The notes under the pieces: model-generated
Databases searched by the model: none
Told to the model about the DNA's origin: nothing
Seen by the model: only the letters and a program-made list of their open reading frames with translations
Translations under genes and position numbers: made by a program
Shown here: in pieces, positions 44,618-53,753 of the stretch
How positions within the stretch are numbered: position 1 is the stretch's first letter
Layout of the letters: every line of letters begins with the position of its first letter
From: Alsobacter soli
Lineage (GTDB): Bacteria; Pseudomonadota; Alphaproteobacteria; Rhizobiales; Beijerinckiaceae
DNA: 64,000 nucleotides
Direction: 5' to 3'
Assembly: GCA_945883115.1 (NCBI GenBank)
Contig: CAMCXA010000002.1
Location: forward strand, 1 to 64,000

Positions 44618-45805
44618 ATGAGCTACAAGGCCATCTACACCTATGCGTGGGATCTTGCGGAAGAGGGCGTTTCAAAGGCTGTCGGGCAATTTGAGGCGCT
44701 CGGGCTCGATACCGTCACGATTGCCGGAAGTTATCACGCGGGAAAATTTCTCCGTCCGCACGGCAGAGCGGGGAAGGTGTATTTTCCGGAAGACGGAACT
44801 GTCTATTTCAAGGCCAACCCCGCGCGGTATGGTGCGATCAAGCCCGTCGCCAACTCACTTTTAAGTTTGCAGGACGTGCTGCGGGAGTTGACGTCTCAGG
44901 AGCGCATGAAAACGAATGTCTGGCTCGTCCTGTTGCACAATACGTTGCTGGGGTCGGCACACCCCGACTCGGCGGTGAGCAATGCGTTCGGGGATCGCTA
45001 TATTTATAATCTGTGCCCGTCGGCTCCGGATGCGCGCGCCTATGCGATCGGCCTCGCGCAGGATGTGACGGAGACTTATCCGGTGAGCGGGCTTTCGATG
45101 GAGACGCCGGGGTTTTTACCTTATGCGCACGGGTTCCATCACGAGTTTGCCCTGAACCGCCCGAACCGCTGGCTTGATAGCCAACTCGGACTTTGTTTCT
45201 GTCCGCATTGCCTCAAGGGGGCCAAGGCTGCGGGGATCAATGCGACCCGGCTGAAGACGCAGGTTGCGGAGGATGTAAGCGCGTATCTGGCGAGCGATCT
45301 CGATTATCCGGCCGATATGGCGGAAGCATTCTGGGCGGCGGATACACGGACGGATGGCGATCTGAAGGCGTATCTCGACTGGCGGTGCACGGTGGTGACA
45401 TCGCTCGTGCGGGATATTCGCGGTGCTGTGCGGAAGGAGGTCGATGTTGCGGTGATCCCCTCCGTTGCACGGCCCACGGGAGGCGCGTGGTATGAGGGCA
45501 GCGATCTTGCGGCGCTTGCAGATGCGACAGGCATTATCGAGGCGTGTTTTTATGAACCGGGCGCTCAACGGGTGAAAGCCGACCTGTTCGATATCAGGCG
45601 CAGATTGCGTGGAAAAGGGCATTTGCGCGGGATTGTGAGACCGGCCTTTCCCGATCTTGAAACGAAGGGTGACTTTTTGGCGGCGATGCAGGCGCTTGGC
45701 GCGGGCGGCGTTTCGGAGGTCGCGTTCTATAATTGGGGTCATTTGCGGAGCGCGAATATTGGCTGGATTGCCGACGGGCTACGGGCACTCGAGGCGGCGC
45801 GATGA
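44618..45805 (+). CDS. Uncharacterised TIM-barrel-like (glycosidase-like) protein with CFCPHC motif
   Basis: The protein is 395 aa, cytoplasmic. It starts MSYKAIYTYAWDLAEEGVSKAV, has GSYHAGKFLRPHGRAGKVYFPEDG, GLSMETPGFLPYAHGFHHE, LGLCFCPHCLKGAKAAGI, and VDVAVIPSVARPTGGAWYEGS, ending GVSEVAFYNWGHL. Alternating hydrophobic strands and conserved acidic/aromatic loops look like a glycoside-hydrolase-type barrel, and CFCPHC could be a metal or structural Cys site. I do not recognise a characterised relative. Position in an operon with three oxidoreductases suggests a carbohydrate-like substrate. It overlaps the SDR gene (ATGA). Confidence 0.6.
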   Translation: MSYKAIYTYAWDLAEEGVSKAVGQFEALGLDTVTIAGSYHAGKFLRPHGRAGKVYFPEDGTVYFKANPARYGAIKPVANSLLSLQDVLRELTSQERMKTNVWLVLLHNTLLGSAHPDSAVSNAFGDRYIYNLCPSAPDARAYAIGLAQDVTETYPVSGLSMETPGFLPYAHGFHHEFALNRPNRWLDSQLGLCFCPHCLKGAKAAGINATRLKTQVAEDVSAYLASDLDYPADMAEAFWAADTRTDGDLKAYLDWRCTVVTSLVRDIRGAVRKEVDVAVIPSVARPTGGAWYEGSDLAALADATGIIEACFYEPGAQRVKADLFDIRRRLRGKGHLRGIVRPAFPDLETKGDFLAAMQALGAGGVSEVAFYNWGHLRSANIGWIADGLRALEAAR

Positions 45806-46587
45806 TGTTTGACGGCAAAATAGTCGCGATTACGGGTGCAGCGGGTGGTATCGGGCAGGCTTTGTGCCGCTATTTCGGTACGCAGGGCGCCGCCATCGGG
45901 CTGATCGACCAGAGCGAGACGGTTGATAGCGTGGCCGAACAACTCGTTAGCGAAGGGATCAAAGCGGCAGCGGTTCGGGTGGATATTTCCGATGCGGCTG
46001 CGGTCAAGCAGGGGTTTGCAGCGCTCGCCGGGCAGCTCGGGACAATTGATATCCTGATCAATAATGCCGGATTTTCAAAGCATCCGACCTTTGCCCGGAC
46101 CGACCCCGCGGGGTGGGAGCATGATGTGCAGGGCAATCTGAACGGGGCTTATTTCTGCGCCCATGCGGTGCTGCCGGGAATGCAGGACAAGGGACAGGGA
46201 GCGATTATCAATATTGGCTCGGTGAATGGTCTCGGGGCGCTTGGCGACCCTGCCTATAGTGCAGCCAAGGCCGGGATGATTTCGCTGACACGTTCGCTCG
46301 CGCTGGAATATGGCCGCTTCAATATCAGGGTGAACAGCGTGCTGCCCGGCACGGTAAGGACGCCCTTGTGGGAAGTGCGCGCGAAGAAGGACCCGAACGT
46401 ACTGGCGACGCTGAAGCGCTGGTATCCGCTGGGGCGAATTGTCGAACCGATTGATGTGGCGCGGACGGTGGGGTTTCTGGCATCCGACCATGCTGCGGCG
46501 ATCACGGGCGTGGCGCTGCCTGTCGATTGCGGATTGACGGCGGGCAATATTGTGATGGCGCGTGAATTGACGCTTGAGGATTTTTGA
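45802..46587 (+). CDS. Short-chain dehydrogenase/reductase
   Basis: The protein is 261 aa. It has ITGAAGGIGQALCRYFG, an NAD-type acidic residue in GLIDQSE, LINNAGFSKHP, the catalytic Ser in INIGSVNGLGALG and YSAAKAGMISLTRSLALEYG. The start overlaps the stop of the upstream gene by four bases. NAD preference and catabolic setting suggest oxidation of a sugar or polyol hydroxyl. Confidence 0.92.
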   Translation: MMFDGKIVAITGAAGGIGQALCRYFGTQGAAIGLIDQSETVDSVAEQLVSEGIKAAAVRVDISDAAAVKQGFAALAGQLGTIDILINNAGFSKHPTFARTDPAGWEHDVQGNLNGAYFCAHAVLPGMQDKGQGAIINIGSVNGLGALGDPAYSAAKAGMISLTRSLALEYGRFNIRVNSVLPGTVRTPLWEVRAKKDPNVLATLKRWYPLGRIVEPIDVARTVGFLASDHAAAITGVALPVDCGLTAGNIVMARELTLEDF

Positions 46588-46597
46588 GGGGGTGGTG

Positions 46598-47602
46598 ATG
46601 GACAGATTGAGAATCGGGGTGATCGGGCTCGGATGGTTTGGCGAAATCCATTGCGACACGATTGTCGGCATTCCGAATCTGGAACTGGCCGCGCTCTGCA
46701 CGCGGACGCCCGACCGGCTTGCGGAACTGGCGCAGAAATTCCATGTCGGCAAGACGTATCGGGATTATCGCGAGATGATTGCGGATCCGGATATTGATGC
46801 GGTTTCGATTGTGACGATGTGGGACCAGCATACGGAGCCGGCGATTGCGGCGCTTGATGCGGGCAAGCATGTGTTTCTCGAAAAGCCGATGGCGTCCACA
46901 GTGGCGGATTGCCGGAAAATCATCGCGGCGGCGAAGCGCTCGAAAGGTATTTTGCAGATCGGGCATATTTGCCGGTTCAATCCGCGCTACCGCATGGCGA
47001 AGCAGGCGATTGATGCGGGGCGGATCGGGAAGATTGTGGCGATGAGCTCGCGGCGGAATATTCCGGCGGCATGGACGCCTGAAATCCTGAACAAGATCGG
47101 GCCGATTGTGGGCGATGCCATCCATGATACCGACCTGATGTTGTGGTTCACGGGCGACAGGATTGTGAGCACCTATGCACAGACGGTGGATGTGCGGGGG
47201 CTGAAACATCCCGATATCGGACAGACCATGTATCGCTTTGCGGGCGGGGCTTCGGCGACGCTCGAAACCGTGTGGTGCATGCCGGAGAAGACGCCGTTCG
47301 ATATTGACGAGCGGATGTCGATTATCGGGACGGAGGGCATCATCCATATCCAGGATACGTTCCCGAATCTCGGCATTGTCTCGATCGACAAATTACACAG
47401 CCCGGACACGACCTATTGGCCGTCATTCGACGGTGTGCGCGGCGGGGCTTTGCGGGACGAATTCGCCTATTTCGCGGGATGCGCGCTGACGGGAACGACG
47501 CCCGCCATCGGGCGGCCCGAGGATGCGGCGGCGGCGCTCGAGGCGACATTGGCGGCAGAAGAATCGGCACGGACCGGAAACGTGATCAGGATTGGCGGAT
47601 AA
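46598..47602 (+). CDS. Gfo/Idh/MocA-family oxidoreductase
   Basis: The protein is 334 aa. The Rossmann site is VIGLGWFGEIHCDTI, the catalytic Lys is in FLEKPMAS, and GDAIHDTDLMLWF carries the Asp and His of the active site. GHICRFNPRYRMAK is typical of myo-inositol 2-dehydrogenase-like and sugar 1- or 3-dehydrogenases. The start at MDRLRIG has a GGGGGTGG site. It lies 11 bases after the SDR gene and 16 before another family member. Confidence 0.9.
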   Translation: MDRLRIGVIGLGWFGEIHCDTIVGIPNLELAALCTRTPDRLAELAQKFHVGKTYRDYREMIADPDIDAVSIVTMWDQHTEPAIAALDAGKHVFLEKPMASTVADCRKIIAAAKRSKGILQIGHICRFNPRYRMAKQAIDAGRIGKIVAMSSRRNIPAAWTPEILNKIGPIVGDAIHDTDLMLWFTGDRIVSTYAQTVDVRGLKHPDIGQTMYRFAGGASATLETVWCMPEKTPFDIDERMSIIGTEGIIHIQDTFPNLGIVSIDKLHSPDTTYWPSFDGVRGGALRDEFAYFAGCALTGTTPAIGRPEDAAAALEATLAAEESARTGNVIRIGG

Positions 47603-47617
47603 AGCGGGGAGAGGACT

Positions 47618-48658
47618 ATGACGCAGAGAGTACTTGTTGTCGGGTTGGGGAATATGGGCATGAGCCATGCGCTGGCCTATACGCGCATTCCGGGGTTCGA
47701 GGTGGTGGGTGTGTGCGAGCGGCGCATTGCCAACCGCAAAATGCCTGAGGCGCTGAAAGGCGCGCGGACATTCAGCAATTTCGATGAGGCACTCGCAACG
47801 CTGAAGCCGGATGTGGTGTCGATCAACACGCTGCCGGATACGCATGCGGATTTCGCGATCAAGGCGATGGAGGCGGGCGCGCATGTGTTTGTCGAAAAGC
47901 CGCTCGCGGATACGGCGGAGAATGCCGAAAAGGTGGTTGCGACAGCGCACCGGACGGGGAAGAAGCTCGTTGTGGGGTATATTCTGCGGCAGCATCCGTC
48001 CTGGGTGAAGTTTATCGAGATTGCGCGCGAGCTTGGCACGCCGCTGGTGTTCCGGATGAATTTGAACCAGCAATCGAATGGCGAGACGTGGGAATGGCAC
48101 AAAAGGCTGATGGACAGTTTCCCGCCGATCGTCGATTGCGGGGTGCATTATGTCGATGTGATGTGCCAGATGACGAAGGCGAAGCCGATCAAGGTACATG
48201 CGATCGGGGCCCGGCTGACGGACGAGGTGCCGGTGAACAATTACGGCATGTTGCAGGTGATTTTCGATGATGGTTCGGTCGGCTGGTATGAAGCGGGCTG
48301 GGGGCCGATGATGAGCGAGACGGCGTTTTTCGTCAAAGATGTGATCGGGCCGAAAGGGTCGGTGTCGATTGTGATGGCGGAGACGGCGGGCGCGGTGAAA
48401 TCGGATGACATCAACGCGCATACGAAGACGAACCAGATTTTGTGGCACCATGCCGATATGTCGAAGCCGGACGAGCGGATCGACATGACGGACGAGCCGG
48501 ACCATGACGGGCTGTGCGAGCGGGAGCAACGCTATCTGCTGAAGGCGATCAACGAGAATATCGATTTGACGGATCACATGAATGATGCGGTCAAGAGCCT
48601 GAAAATCGTGATTGCGGCAGACCGGTCGATCCATACCGGGCAGGTAGTTGATCTGTGA
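47618..48658 (+). CDS. Gfo/Idh/MocA-family oxidoreductase
   Basis: The protein is 346 aa. It has VVGLGNMGMSHALAYTRIPG, VFVEKPLADT, the YILRQHPSWVKF segment and DCGVHYVDVMCQM for the catalytic Asp/His. It differs strongly from the preceding paralog in the substrate half (NLNQQSNGETWEWHKRLMD), so the two are likely to act on different hydroxyls or in opposite directions, as in 3-keto-sugar pathways. A GGGAGAGG ribosome site precedes the ATG. Confidence 0.9.
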   Translation: MTQRVLVVGLGNMGMSHALAYTRIPGFEVVGVCERRIANRKMPEALKGARTFSNFDEALATLKPDVVSINTLPDTHADFAIKAMEAGAHVFVEKPLADTAENAEKVVATAHRTGKKLVVGYILRQHPSWVKFIEIARELGTPLVFRMNLNQQSNGETWEWHKRLMDSFPPIVDCGVHYVDVMCQMTKAKPIKVHAIGARLTDEVPVNNYGMLQVIFDDGSVGWYEAGWGPMMSETAFFVKDVIGPKGSVSIVMAETAGAVKSDDINAHTKTNQILWHHADMSKPDERIDMTDEPDHDGLCEREQRYLLKAINENIDLTDHMNDAVKSLKIVIAADRSIHTGQVVDL

Positions 48659-48703
48659 GATAAGAAGCTGCCGGACGAGGTGGCCAAGGGGAAGGCAACG
48701 CGA

Positions 48704-49828
48704 ATGACACATGATCTTGTGCTGCGCGGCGGGCGCGTGATCGATCCCTCGCAGGGGATCGACGCAGTGATGGATGTTGCGTTTGATGGCGGGCATGTGG
48801 CGGCGCTCGGTCAGGGATTGAGCGGCACAGAAGTGATCGACGCCGCGGGGCGCATTGTGACGCCGGGGCTGATCGATCTGCATACGCATGTCTATTGGGG
48901 CGGCACGTCGCTCGGGGTCGACCCGTTGATCCTCGCGCGTGGCGGATGCACGACGCTTGTGGATACAGGGAGCGCGGGACCGGGCAATTATGCAGGCTTT
49001 CTCGAACATGTGATCCGCCCCTCGCCAGTCCGGATTATCGCCTATCTCAATATCTCGTTTGCGGGCATTTACGGGTTCTCGAAACGGATCATGGTGGGCG
49101 AGAGCGGCGATTTGAGGTTGATGGCGCCGGTTGACGCGGTGGAAGTGACGCGCGCGAACCGCGACACGATTGCGGGGATCAAGGTGCGGGTGGGGATGCA
49201 CGCCTCGCAGAATTCGGGCACGATCCCGCTTGATATTGCGCGGCAGGTCGCCGACGAGGTGGGCGTGCCGATGATGGTGCATATCGACACGCCGCCGCCG
49301 ACGCTGGAGGAGGTTTTGATCCGGATGCGGCCGGGCGATGTCTTGACGCATTGTTTCCGCCCGTTCCCGAACACGCCCGCGACGCCCGAGGGCGGCGTTT
49401 TGCCGGCGGTGCTGGAGGCGCGGAAGCGTGGCGTGATTTTTGATATCGGGCACGGCATGGGCTCGTTCTCGTTCAAGACTGCGCGGACCATGCTGGCCAA
49501 CGGGTTCATGCCTGATTGCATTTCGAGCGATGTGCACGCTTTGTGCATTGAGGGCCCGGCGTTTGACCTTTTGACGACCCTGTCGAAATTCATCTGCCTC
49601 GGCATGCCGCTGGGCGATGTGATCCGCACGGCGACGGAAAACCCCGCGCGGGCGTTGAAGCGGGGGGATCTCGGGACATTCCGCAAGGGTGCGGCTGGTG
49701 ACGCCTCGATCCTGACGCTGGAAACGGGGCGGTTCGACCATGTTGATTCGACCGGCGAACATCTCGAAGGCAAAAAACGCCTGACGGCGCAGGGCGTGAT
49801 CATCAGGGGCGCGGTGTTTGCGGCGTGA
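48704..49828 (+). CDS. Amidohydrolase/deacetylase-family metallohydrolase (dihydroorotase-like)
   Basis: The protein is 374 aa. The composite barrel starts MTHDLVLRGGRVIDPSQG; the metal site begins in GLIDLHTHVYWGG. Then LVDTGSAGPGNY, a carboxylated-Lys region AGIKVRVGMHAS, MVHIDTPPPTLEEV (His) and SSDVHALCIEG (Asp) follow. The group is annotated as EF0837/AHA3915-type deacetylases and dihydroorotase-like enzymes that act on amides, N-acetyl amino acids or lactams. A GTG frame start 24 bases upstream is possible, but the AGGGGAAGG site fits the ATG. Last gene of the operon. Confidence 0.85.
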   Translation: MTHDLVLRGGRVIDPSQGIDAVMDVAFDGGHVAALGQGLSGTEVIDAAGRIVTPGLIDLHTHVYWGGTSLGVDPLILARGGCTTLVDTGSAGPGNYAGFLEHVIRPSPVRIIAYLNISFAGIYGFSKRIMVGESGDLRLMAPVDAVEVTRANRDTIAGIKVRVGMHASQNSGTIPLDIARQVADEVGVPMMVHIDTPPPTLEEVLIRMRPGDVLTHCFRPFPNTPATPEGGVLPAVLEARKRGVIFDIGHGMGSFSFKTARTMLANGFMPDCISSDVHALCIEGPAFDLLTTLSKFICLGMPLGDVIRTATENPARALKRGDLGTFRKGAAGDASILTLETGRFDHVDSTGEHLEGKKRLTAQGVIIRGAVFAA

Positions 49829-50249
49829 GTGTGGGCGGGTGACTTTAGGTGACGAGAAGGTGGCCCGGGGCTTTAAGGAGCCGTAACGCGCTCGTGAATT
49901 GACCGCGTTTCCGGGGCGGGAAGAAGGCAATCATTTATCAAAACCGGCATTTGCCGAGCCATGAATTTATCAGTCAAGTTATTGAAATAATGAACTAATT
50001 ATTTTCCATACCCTGTCGGGAAGGGATGCAGTCGTTCGTGATGCGGCCAATGCCCGGCACGACTTGGAGCATCGGCCCGTGGTATCTTTGGATTGCCTGT
50101 TGTGACCATACCCCAAGCATTGAAGCCGGATACCGATTGGGAGGGGCGTTAAAATTTACATAGGTGTTATTGATTACTTAATTTTTGTTGCTAGAATGTG
50201 TGTTGCTTCGAGCTAAAACTTAAACAAAATGGAACAGGAGACGCTCTGA
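49829..50249 (+). promoter_or_regulatory. Upstream region of proteorhodopsin with candidate promoter
   Basis: The first 120 bases are GC-rich trailer from the amidohydrolase operon, and the rest is AT-rich without a gene. A plausible sigma-70-like promoter is TTGATT (50170-50175), 16 bases, TAGAAT (50192-50197). A clear AGGAGA ribosome site lies nine bases before the rhodopsin ATG. No light or redox operator was recognised. Confidence 0.4.
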
Positions 50250-51041
50250 ATGACCGCTATCAAAAATCCCATGACCCGTCTCGGGGTCGCAAGTTCCGCT
50301 GTTTTATTGGCCTTAGGGGGCGAAGCCTTCGCTGCATCTGAATTGAAGTCAGATGATTTCGTCGGTATCTCCTTCTGGCTGATTTCAATGGCCCTCATCG
50401 CCTCGACGGCTTTCTTCTTTCTGGAAACACAACGCGTTGCTGGAAAGTGGAAAACCTCGCTGACCGTTTCGGGTCTGGTGACGTTAATTGCCGCCGTGCA
50501 TTATTTCTACATGCGCGATGTTTGGGTCGCGACAGGCTCGACGCCTACCGTGTACCGCTACATTGACTGGCTGATCACTGTGCCATTGTTGATGGTCGAG
50601 TTCTACTTGATCCTCTCGGCAATCACGAAAGTGCCAGTGGGCGTGTTCTGGCGTCTGATGATCGGTACGCTTGTCATGCTTGTTGCCGGTTATGTCGGCG
50701 AAGCAGGCTATGTCGGCGTATGGCCAGCCTTCATCGTTGGTATGATTGGTTGGGCGTACATCCTGTACGAAATCTTCCTCGGCGAAGCGGGCAAGATCAA
50801 CGCCAGCCAGGCACCTGCATCGGTTCAGTCGGCGTTTAACTTGATGCGTCTGATTGTGACCTTCGGCTGGGCGATCTACCCGGTCGGTTACTTCTTCGGT
50901 TACCTGACAGGTGGCGATCCAGCGAGCAGCATGAAGGCTCTCAACGTGATCTATAACTTGGCCGACGTTCTCAACAAGATTGCTTTTGGCGTGATCATCT
51001 GGTCGGTTGCCGTCAGCGAAACAGACAAGACTGCCAAGTAA
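50250..51041 (+). CDS. Proteorhodopsin, green-tuned light-driven proton pump
   Basis: The protein is 263 aa with a signal peptide (cleaved near AFAAS) and seven membrane helices. Helix C reads RYIDWLITVPLLMVEFYL: D106 is the Schiff-base proton acceptor, T110 follows, and E117 is the donor (the D/T/E proton-pump set). L114 at the tuning position predicts green absorption. H84 matches His75 of the first described proteorhodopsin. K243 in NLADVLNKIAFG carries retinal. F161 sits where carotenoid-binding xanthorhodopsins have Gly, so no antenna is expected. The closest visible match is marine gamma/alphaproteobacterial proteorhodopsin. Followed by its own terminator, then retinal-synthesis genes. 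Confidence 0.97.
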   Translation: MTAIKNPMTRLGVASSAVLLALGGEAFAASELKSDDFVGISFWLISMALIASTAFFFLETQRVAGKWKTSLTVSGLVTLIAAVHYFYMRDVWVATGSTPTVYRYIDWLITVPLLMVEFYLILSAITKVPVGVFWRLMIGTLVMLVAGYVGEAGYVGVWPAFIVGMIGWAYILYEIFLGEAGKINASQAPASVQSAFNLMRLIVTFGWAIYPVGYFFGYLTGGDPASSMKALNVIYNLADVLNKIAFGVIIWSVAVSETDKTAK

Positions 51042-51054
51042 TTGTTCTGAATTA

Positions 51055-51100
51055 GACGACCTTCCATGCATTGTTATCGCGTCGAAGGTCGTCTTTTTTA
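51055..51100 (+). terminator. Intrinsic terminator after proteorhodopsin
   Basis: Arms GACGACCTTC (51055-51064) and GAAGGTCGTC (51084-51093) form a 10-base-pair stem with a 19-base loop, followed by TTTTTTATTTTT. It makes the rhodopsin gene a separate or attenuated unit ahead of crtE. Confidence 0.85.
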
Positions 51101-51201
51101 TTTTTATCGATTTCTTTACTCTAGAAGCAGGTGATAGACTTACGCGGGATAGCTTTTGGTCAAAGCCTTAATCCGATACTGTTATCAATAATTTTGAGGC
51201 G

Positions 51202-52131
51202 ATGAGTGACATGAGAAACGTATCGCGTTCGCTGGATAACAGCCAATCCGAATTGCCCGATGCGATATCTTCTTTGATCGAACAGCGGATGTTGGAGTTG
51301 TTGGCTCCCGAAAATCCGGCCTTGCGTTTCTCCCACCTCGAAACTGAACACTCAAACGTTGTCGAAGCCGCGGTTTATCATCTGAGAACAGGTGGTCGAC
51401 GCATGCGTGTCCAGCTCTGCATCCATGCGGGCCTGGCTGTCGGTCTGTCGACCGAGAATATTGTTTGCCTTGGTGCCGCCTGCGAACTCATCCACAACGC
51501 ATCTCTCATTCATGATGATATTCAAGATCGTGACGAGTATCGTCGCGGCAAAAAGACCGTTTGGGCGTTGTATGGGCAAAGTATTGCGATCTGCGCAGGC
51601 GATCTTTATTTGTCGGCGGCTTATTTGTCGCTTGCGCGTTTTGAGCGACCTGAATTGGTCGGAAAGCTGATCCAAAAAATCCATGAACGGATCGCTCATG
51701 TCATACAGGGGCAGTGCGCGGATCTTGCTTTGAAGGACAAATTGTTAAACGATATCGAACTCTACGAACAGGTTGTGATTGCCAAATCGGGCGCGCTGAT
51801 CGGGTTGCCGCTGGAACTGTGTCTCATTTCGGCCCAAATGTCGGAGTGGCTTCCGAAAACAGCAGCTGTCGTCGAACCGTTCTCGATCGGATATCAAATT
51901 CTGGATGACCTCAACGATTTGAAAGAAGATGTAGCGAGCGACAGCAAACAAAGATCGCTCAATGCCATTTTGGTCTTGGAGCAGCTTCAAGGAAGCGACG
52001 ACCCGATCAAAACGGCGCGGCAGCTCGCCCGTGAAAAATTTCAACAGGCCGCAATGAGCGCCAAGATGTTGCCTAAGAATGTGGGGCATCAATTTGCCGA
52101 ACTCGCCCTCTATATGGCGGATCAAGTCTGA
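51202..52131 (+). CDS. crtE: Geranylgeranyl diphosphate synthase
   Basis: The protein is 309 aa, a trans-prenyltransferase. The first Asp-rich motif is SLIHDDIQDRDEYRRG (DDIQD at 105-109) and the second is YQILDDLNDLKED (DDLND at 235-239). TGGRRMRVQL is the substrate-binding Lys/Arg region, with Met-Arg-Val in place of the common RIRP. It adds isopentenyl units to give the C20 precursor of phytoene. ATG at 51202 or 51211. Same direction as the rest of the carotenoid genes, 16 bases before crtI. Confidence 0.93.
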   Translation: MSDMRNVSRSLDNSQSELPDAISSLIEQRMLELLAPENPALRFSHLETEHSNVVEAAVYHLRTGGRRMRVQLCIHAGLAVGLSTENIVCLGAACELIHNASLIHDDIQDRDEYRRGKKTVWALYGQSIAICAGDLYLSAAYLSLARFERPELVGKLIQKIHERIAHVIQGQCADLALKDKLLNDIELYEQVVIAKSGALIGLPLELCLISAQMSEWLPKTAAVVEPFSIGYQILDDLNDLKEDVASDSKQRSLNAILVLEQLQGSDDPIKTARQLAREKFQQAAMSAKMLPKNVGHQFAELALYMADQV

Positions 52132-52146
52132 CAAGCGGAGAATAGT

Positions 52147-53616
52147 GTGCACGTTGTTGTGATCGGCGCAGGGTTTGGTGGATTGGCATCAGCCCTGAGA
52201 ATGCGTGCAAAGGGATATTCGGTTACCCTCATTGACAGATGTGACCGGCCCGGTGGCCGGGCGCAGGTTTTTGAAAAAGACGGATTTCGGCATGATGCCG
52301 GACCAACTGTTATTACGGCGCCTTTTCTGATTGAAGAATTGTTCGAGTTGTTCGGCGAAAAAATGAGCGACCATCTTCAGTTTATTGCGTTAAAGCCATG
52401 GTATCGTTTTGTTTTTTCGGATGGCGAACATTTTGATTATGGCGGGAATCCGGAGGATACGGTGTCTGAAATCCGGCGGATCTCGCCGGATGATGTCGCC
52501 GGATATCAGCGGCTTTTAGCGCATTCGAAGCGACTGTTTGACATCGGGTTTACCAAGCTCTCCGCGCGACCGTTTGATAGTTTTCTCCTGATGCTGAAAC
52601 AGGTGCCGACTTTGCTCAGGCTCAAAGCCTATCGGACCGTCTGGCAATTTGTTTCCGCCCATCTCAAGCATGACAAGTTGAGAAGGGCCTTTTCGATCCA
52701 GCCTCTTCTAGTTGGCGGAAATCCGTTCGATACGACGAGTATTTACAGTCTGATCCATTTTCTCGAATACTCGTTTGGCGTGTTCTTTGCCAAAGGCGGG
52801 ACGGGTGCGATTGTTGATGCTCTGGTTGGCTTGATGGAGCGGCACGGGGTCCGCTTGATGATGGGGCAGACTGTTTCGTCCCTGCACATCGAGAATGGCG
52901 CGGCGGTCGGCGTCCATCTCGAGGATGGAAACTATATCAAAGCGGATATGATTGTCTCCAATGCCGATGCGCCCTATCTCTTCACATCGATGTTGCCGGA
53001 TGTGAAACTTCCGTTGATGACACGGGCCAAATTGGCGCAAGCGCATTATTCGATGGGGTTGTTTGTTTTATATTTCGGCACGAAGCGGACCTATGACGAG
53101 GTCGCGCATCATACGATTATTATGGGTGACAGTTATCAGGAGTTGCTGACGGATATTTTCCATCGAAAAGTGTTGAATGATGATGTTTCGCTCTATCTCC
53201 ATCGCCCGACCGCGACGGACACGAGTTTTGCGCCACCAGGCTGTGATTCCTTTTATGTTCTGTGCCCTGTGCCTAATTTGAAGGCTGACATTGACTGGCA
53301 GCAAGAGGGCGAGAAGCTGCAAAACCAGATTATCGCGACGCTCGGCAGAACCGTTTTGCCGGGGCTCGAAGAGACCATTGTGTCCAACTTTTTCATGACA
53401 CCTGCGGACTTCAAGGATGATTATCGCAGCATGTTCGGGGCGGGTTTTTCGATTGCGCCCTTGTTCCGCCAGTCGGCCTGGTTCCGCTTTCACAACAAGG
53501 CGGAAGGTGTGAAAAATCTTTATCTGGTAGGTGCCGGAACGCATCCGGGGGCGGGGCTGCCGGGCGTTCTCTCATCGGCAAAAGTGGTGGATGCTCTGGT
53601 GGAGCGATGTGATTAA
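52147..53616 (+). CDS. crtI: Phytoene desaturase (lycopene-forming)
   Basis: The protein is 489 aa, starting at a GTG. The FAD site is VVIGAGFGGLASALRMRAKG at the very N-terminus, followed by DRPGGRAQVFEKDGFRHDAGPT, and the C-terminal signature is NLYLVGAGTHPGAGLPGVLSSAK. This CrtI-type enzyme performs the four desaturations from phytoene to lycopene at the membrane. A 137-base gap to crtB contains no better gene start. Confidence 0.95.
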   Translation: MHVVVIGAGFGGLASALRMRAKGYSVTLIDRCDRPGGRAQVFEKDGFRHDAGPTVITAPFLIEELFELFGEKMSDHLQFIALKPWYRFVFSDGEHFDYGGNPEDTVSEIRRISPDDVAGYQRLLAHSKRLFDIGFTKLSARPFDSFLLMLKQVPTLLRLKAYRTVWQFVSAHLKHDKLRRAFSIQPLLVGGNPFDTTSIYSLIHFLEYSFGVFFAKGGTGAIVDALVGLMERHGVRLMMGQTVSSLHIENGAAVGVHLEDGNYIKADMIVSNADAPYLFTSMLPDVKLPLMTRAKLAQAHYSMGLFVLYFGTKRTYDEVAHHTIIMGDSYQELLTDIFHRKVLNDDVSLYLHRPTATDTSFAPPGCDSFYVLCPVPNLKADIDWQQEGEKLQNQIIATLGRTVLPGLEETIVSNFFMTPADFKDDYRSMFGAGFSIAPLFRQSAWFRFHNKAEGVKNLYLVGAGTHPGAGLPGVLSSAKVVDALVERCD

Positions 53617-53753
53617 TAGGGGATGAGGCGGGTGGATCGCAGATGGTGTTCGAGGCGGCTTCGATGTGCTCTTGACGCTCCTTCGCCTTTTGTCCGGCCC
53701 TTTGATGAGACCTCGTTTCCGGAACTTGAAAACGCTTTAGCGCTTGGGCAATC

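Noticed and set aside
47423-49930. 835-codon open frame on the minus strand
   Set aside because: It is the antisense shadow of two oxidoreductase genes and the amidohydrolase: Arg/His-rich, no domain, no ribosome site, and open only because of G-rich codon use on the other strand.
50250-51041. Xanthorhodopsin with carotenoid antenna
   Set aside because: The position that is Gly in antenna-binding rhodopsins is Phe (F161), and no carotenoid ketolase or hydroxylase gene is in the cluster.
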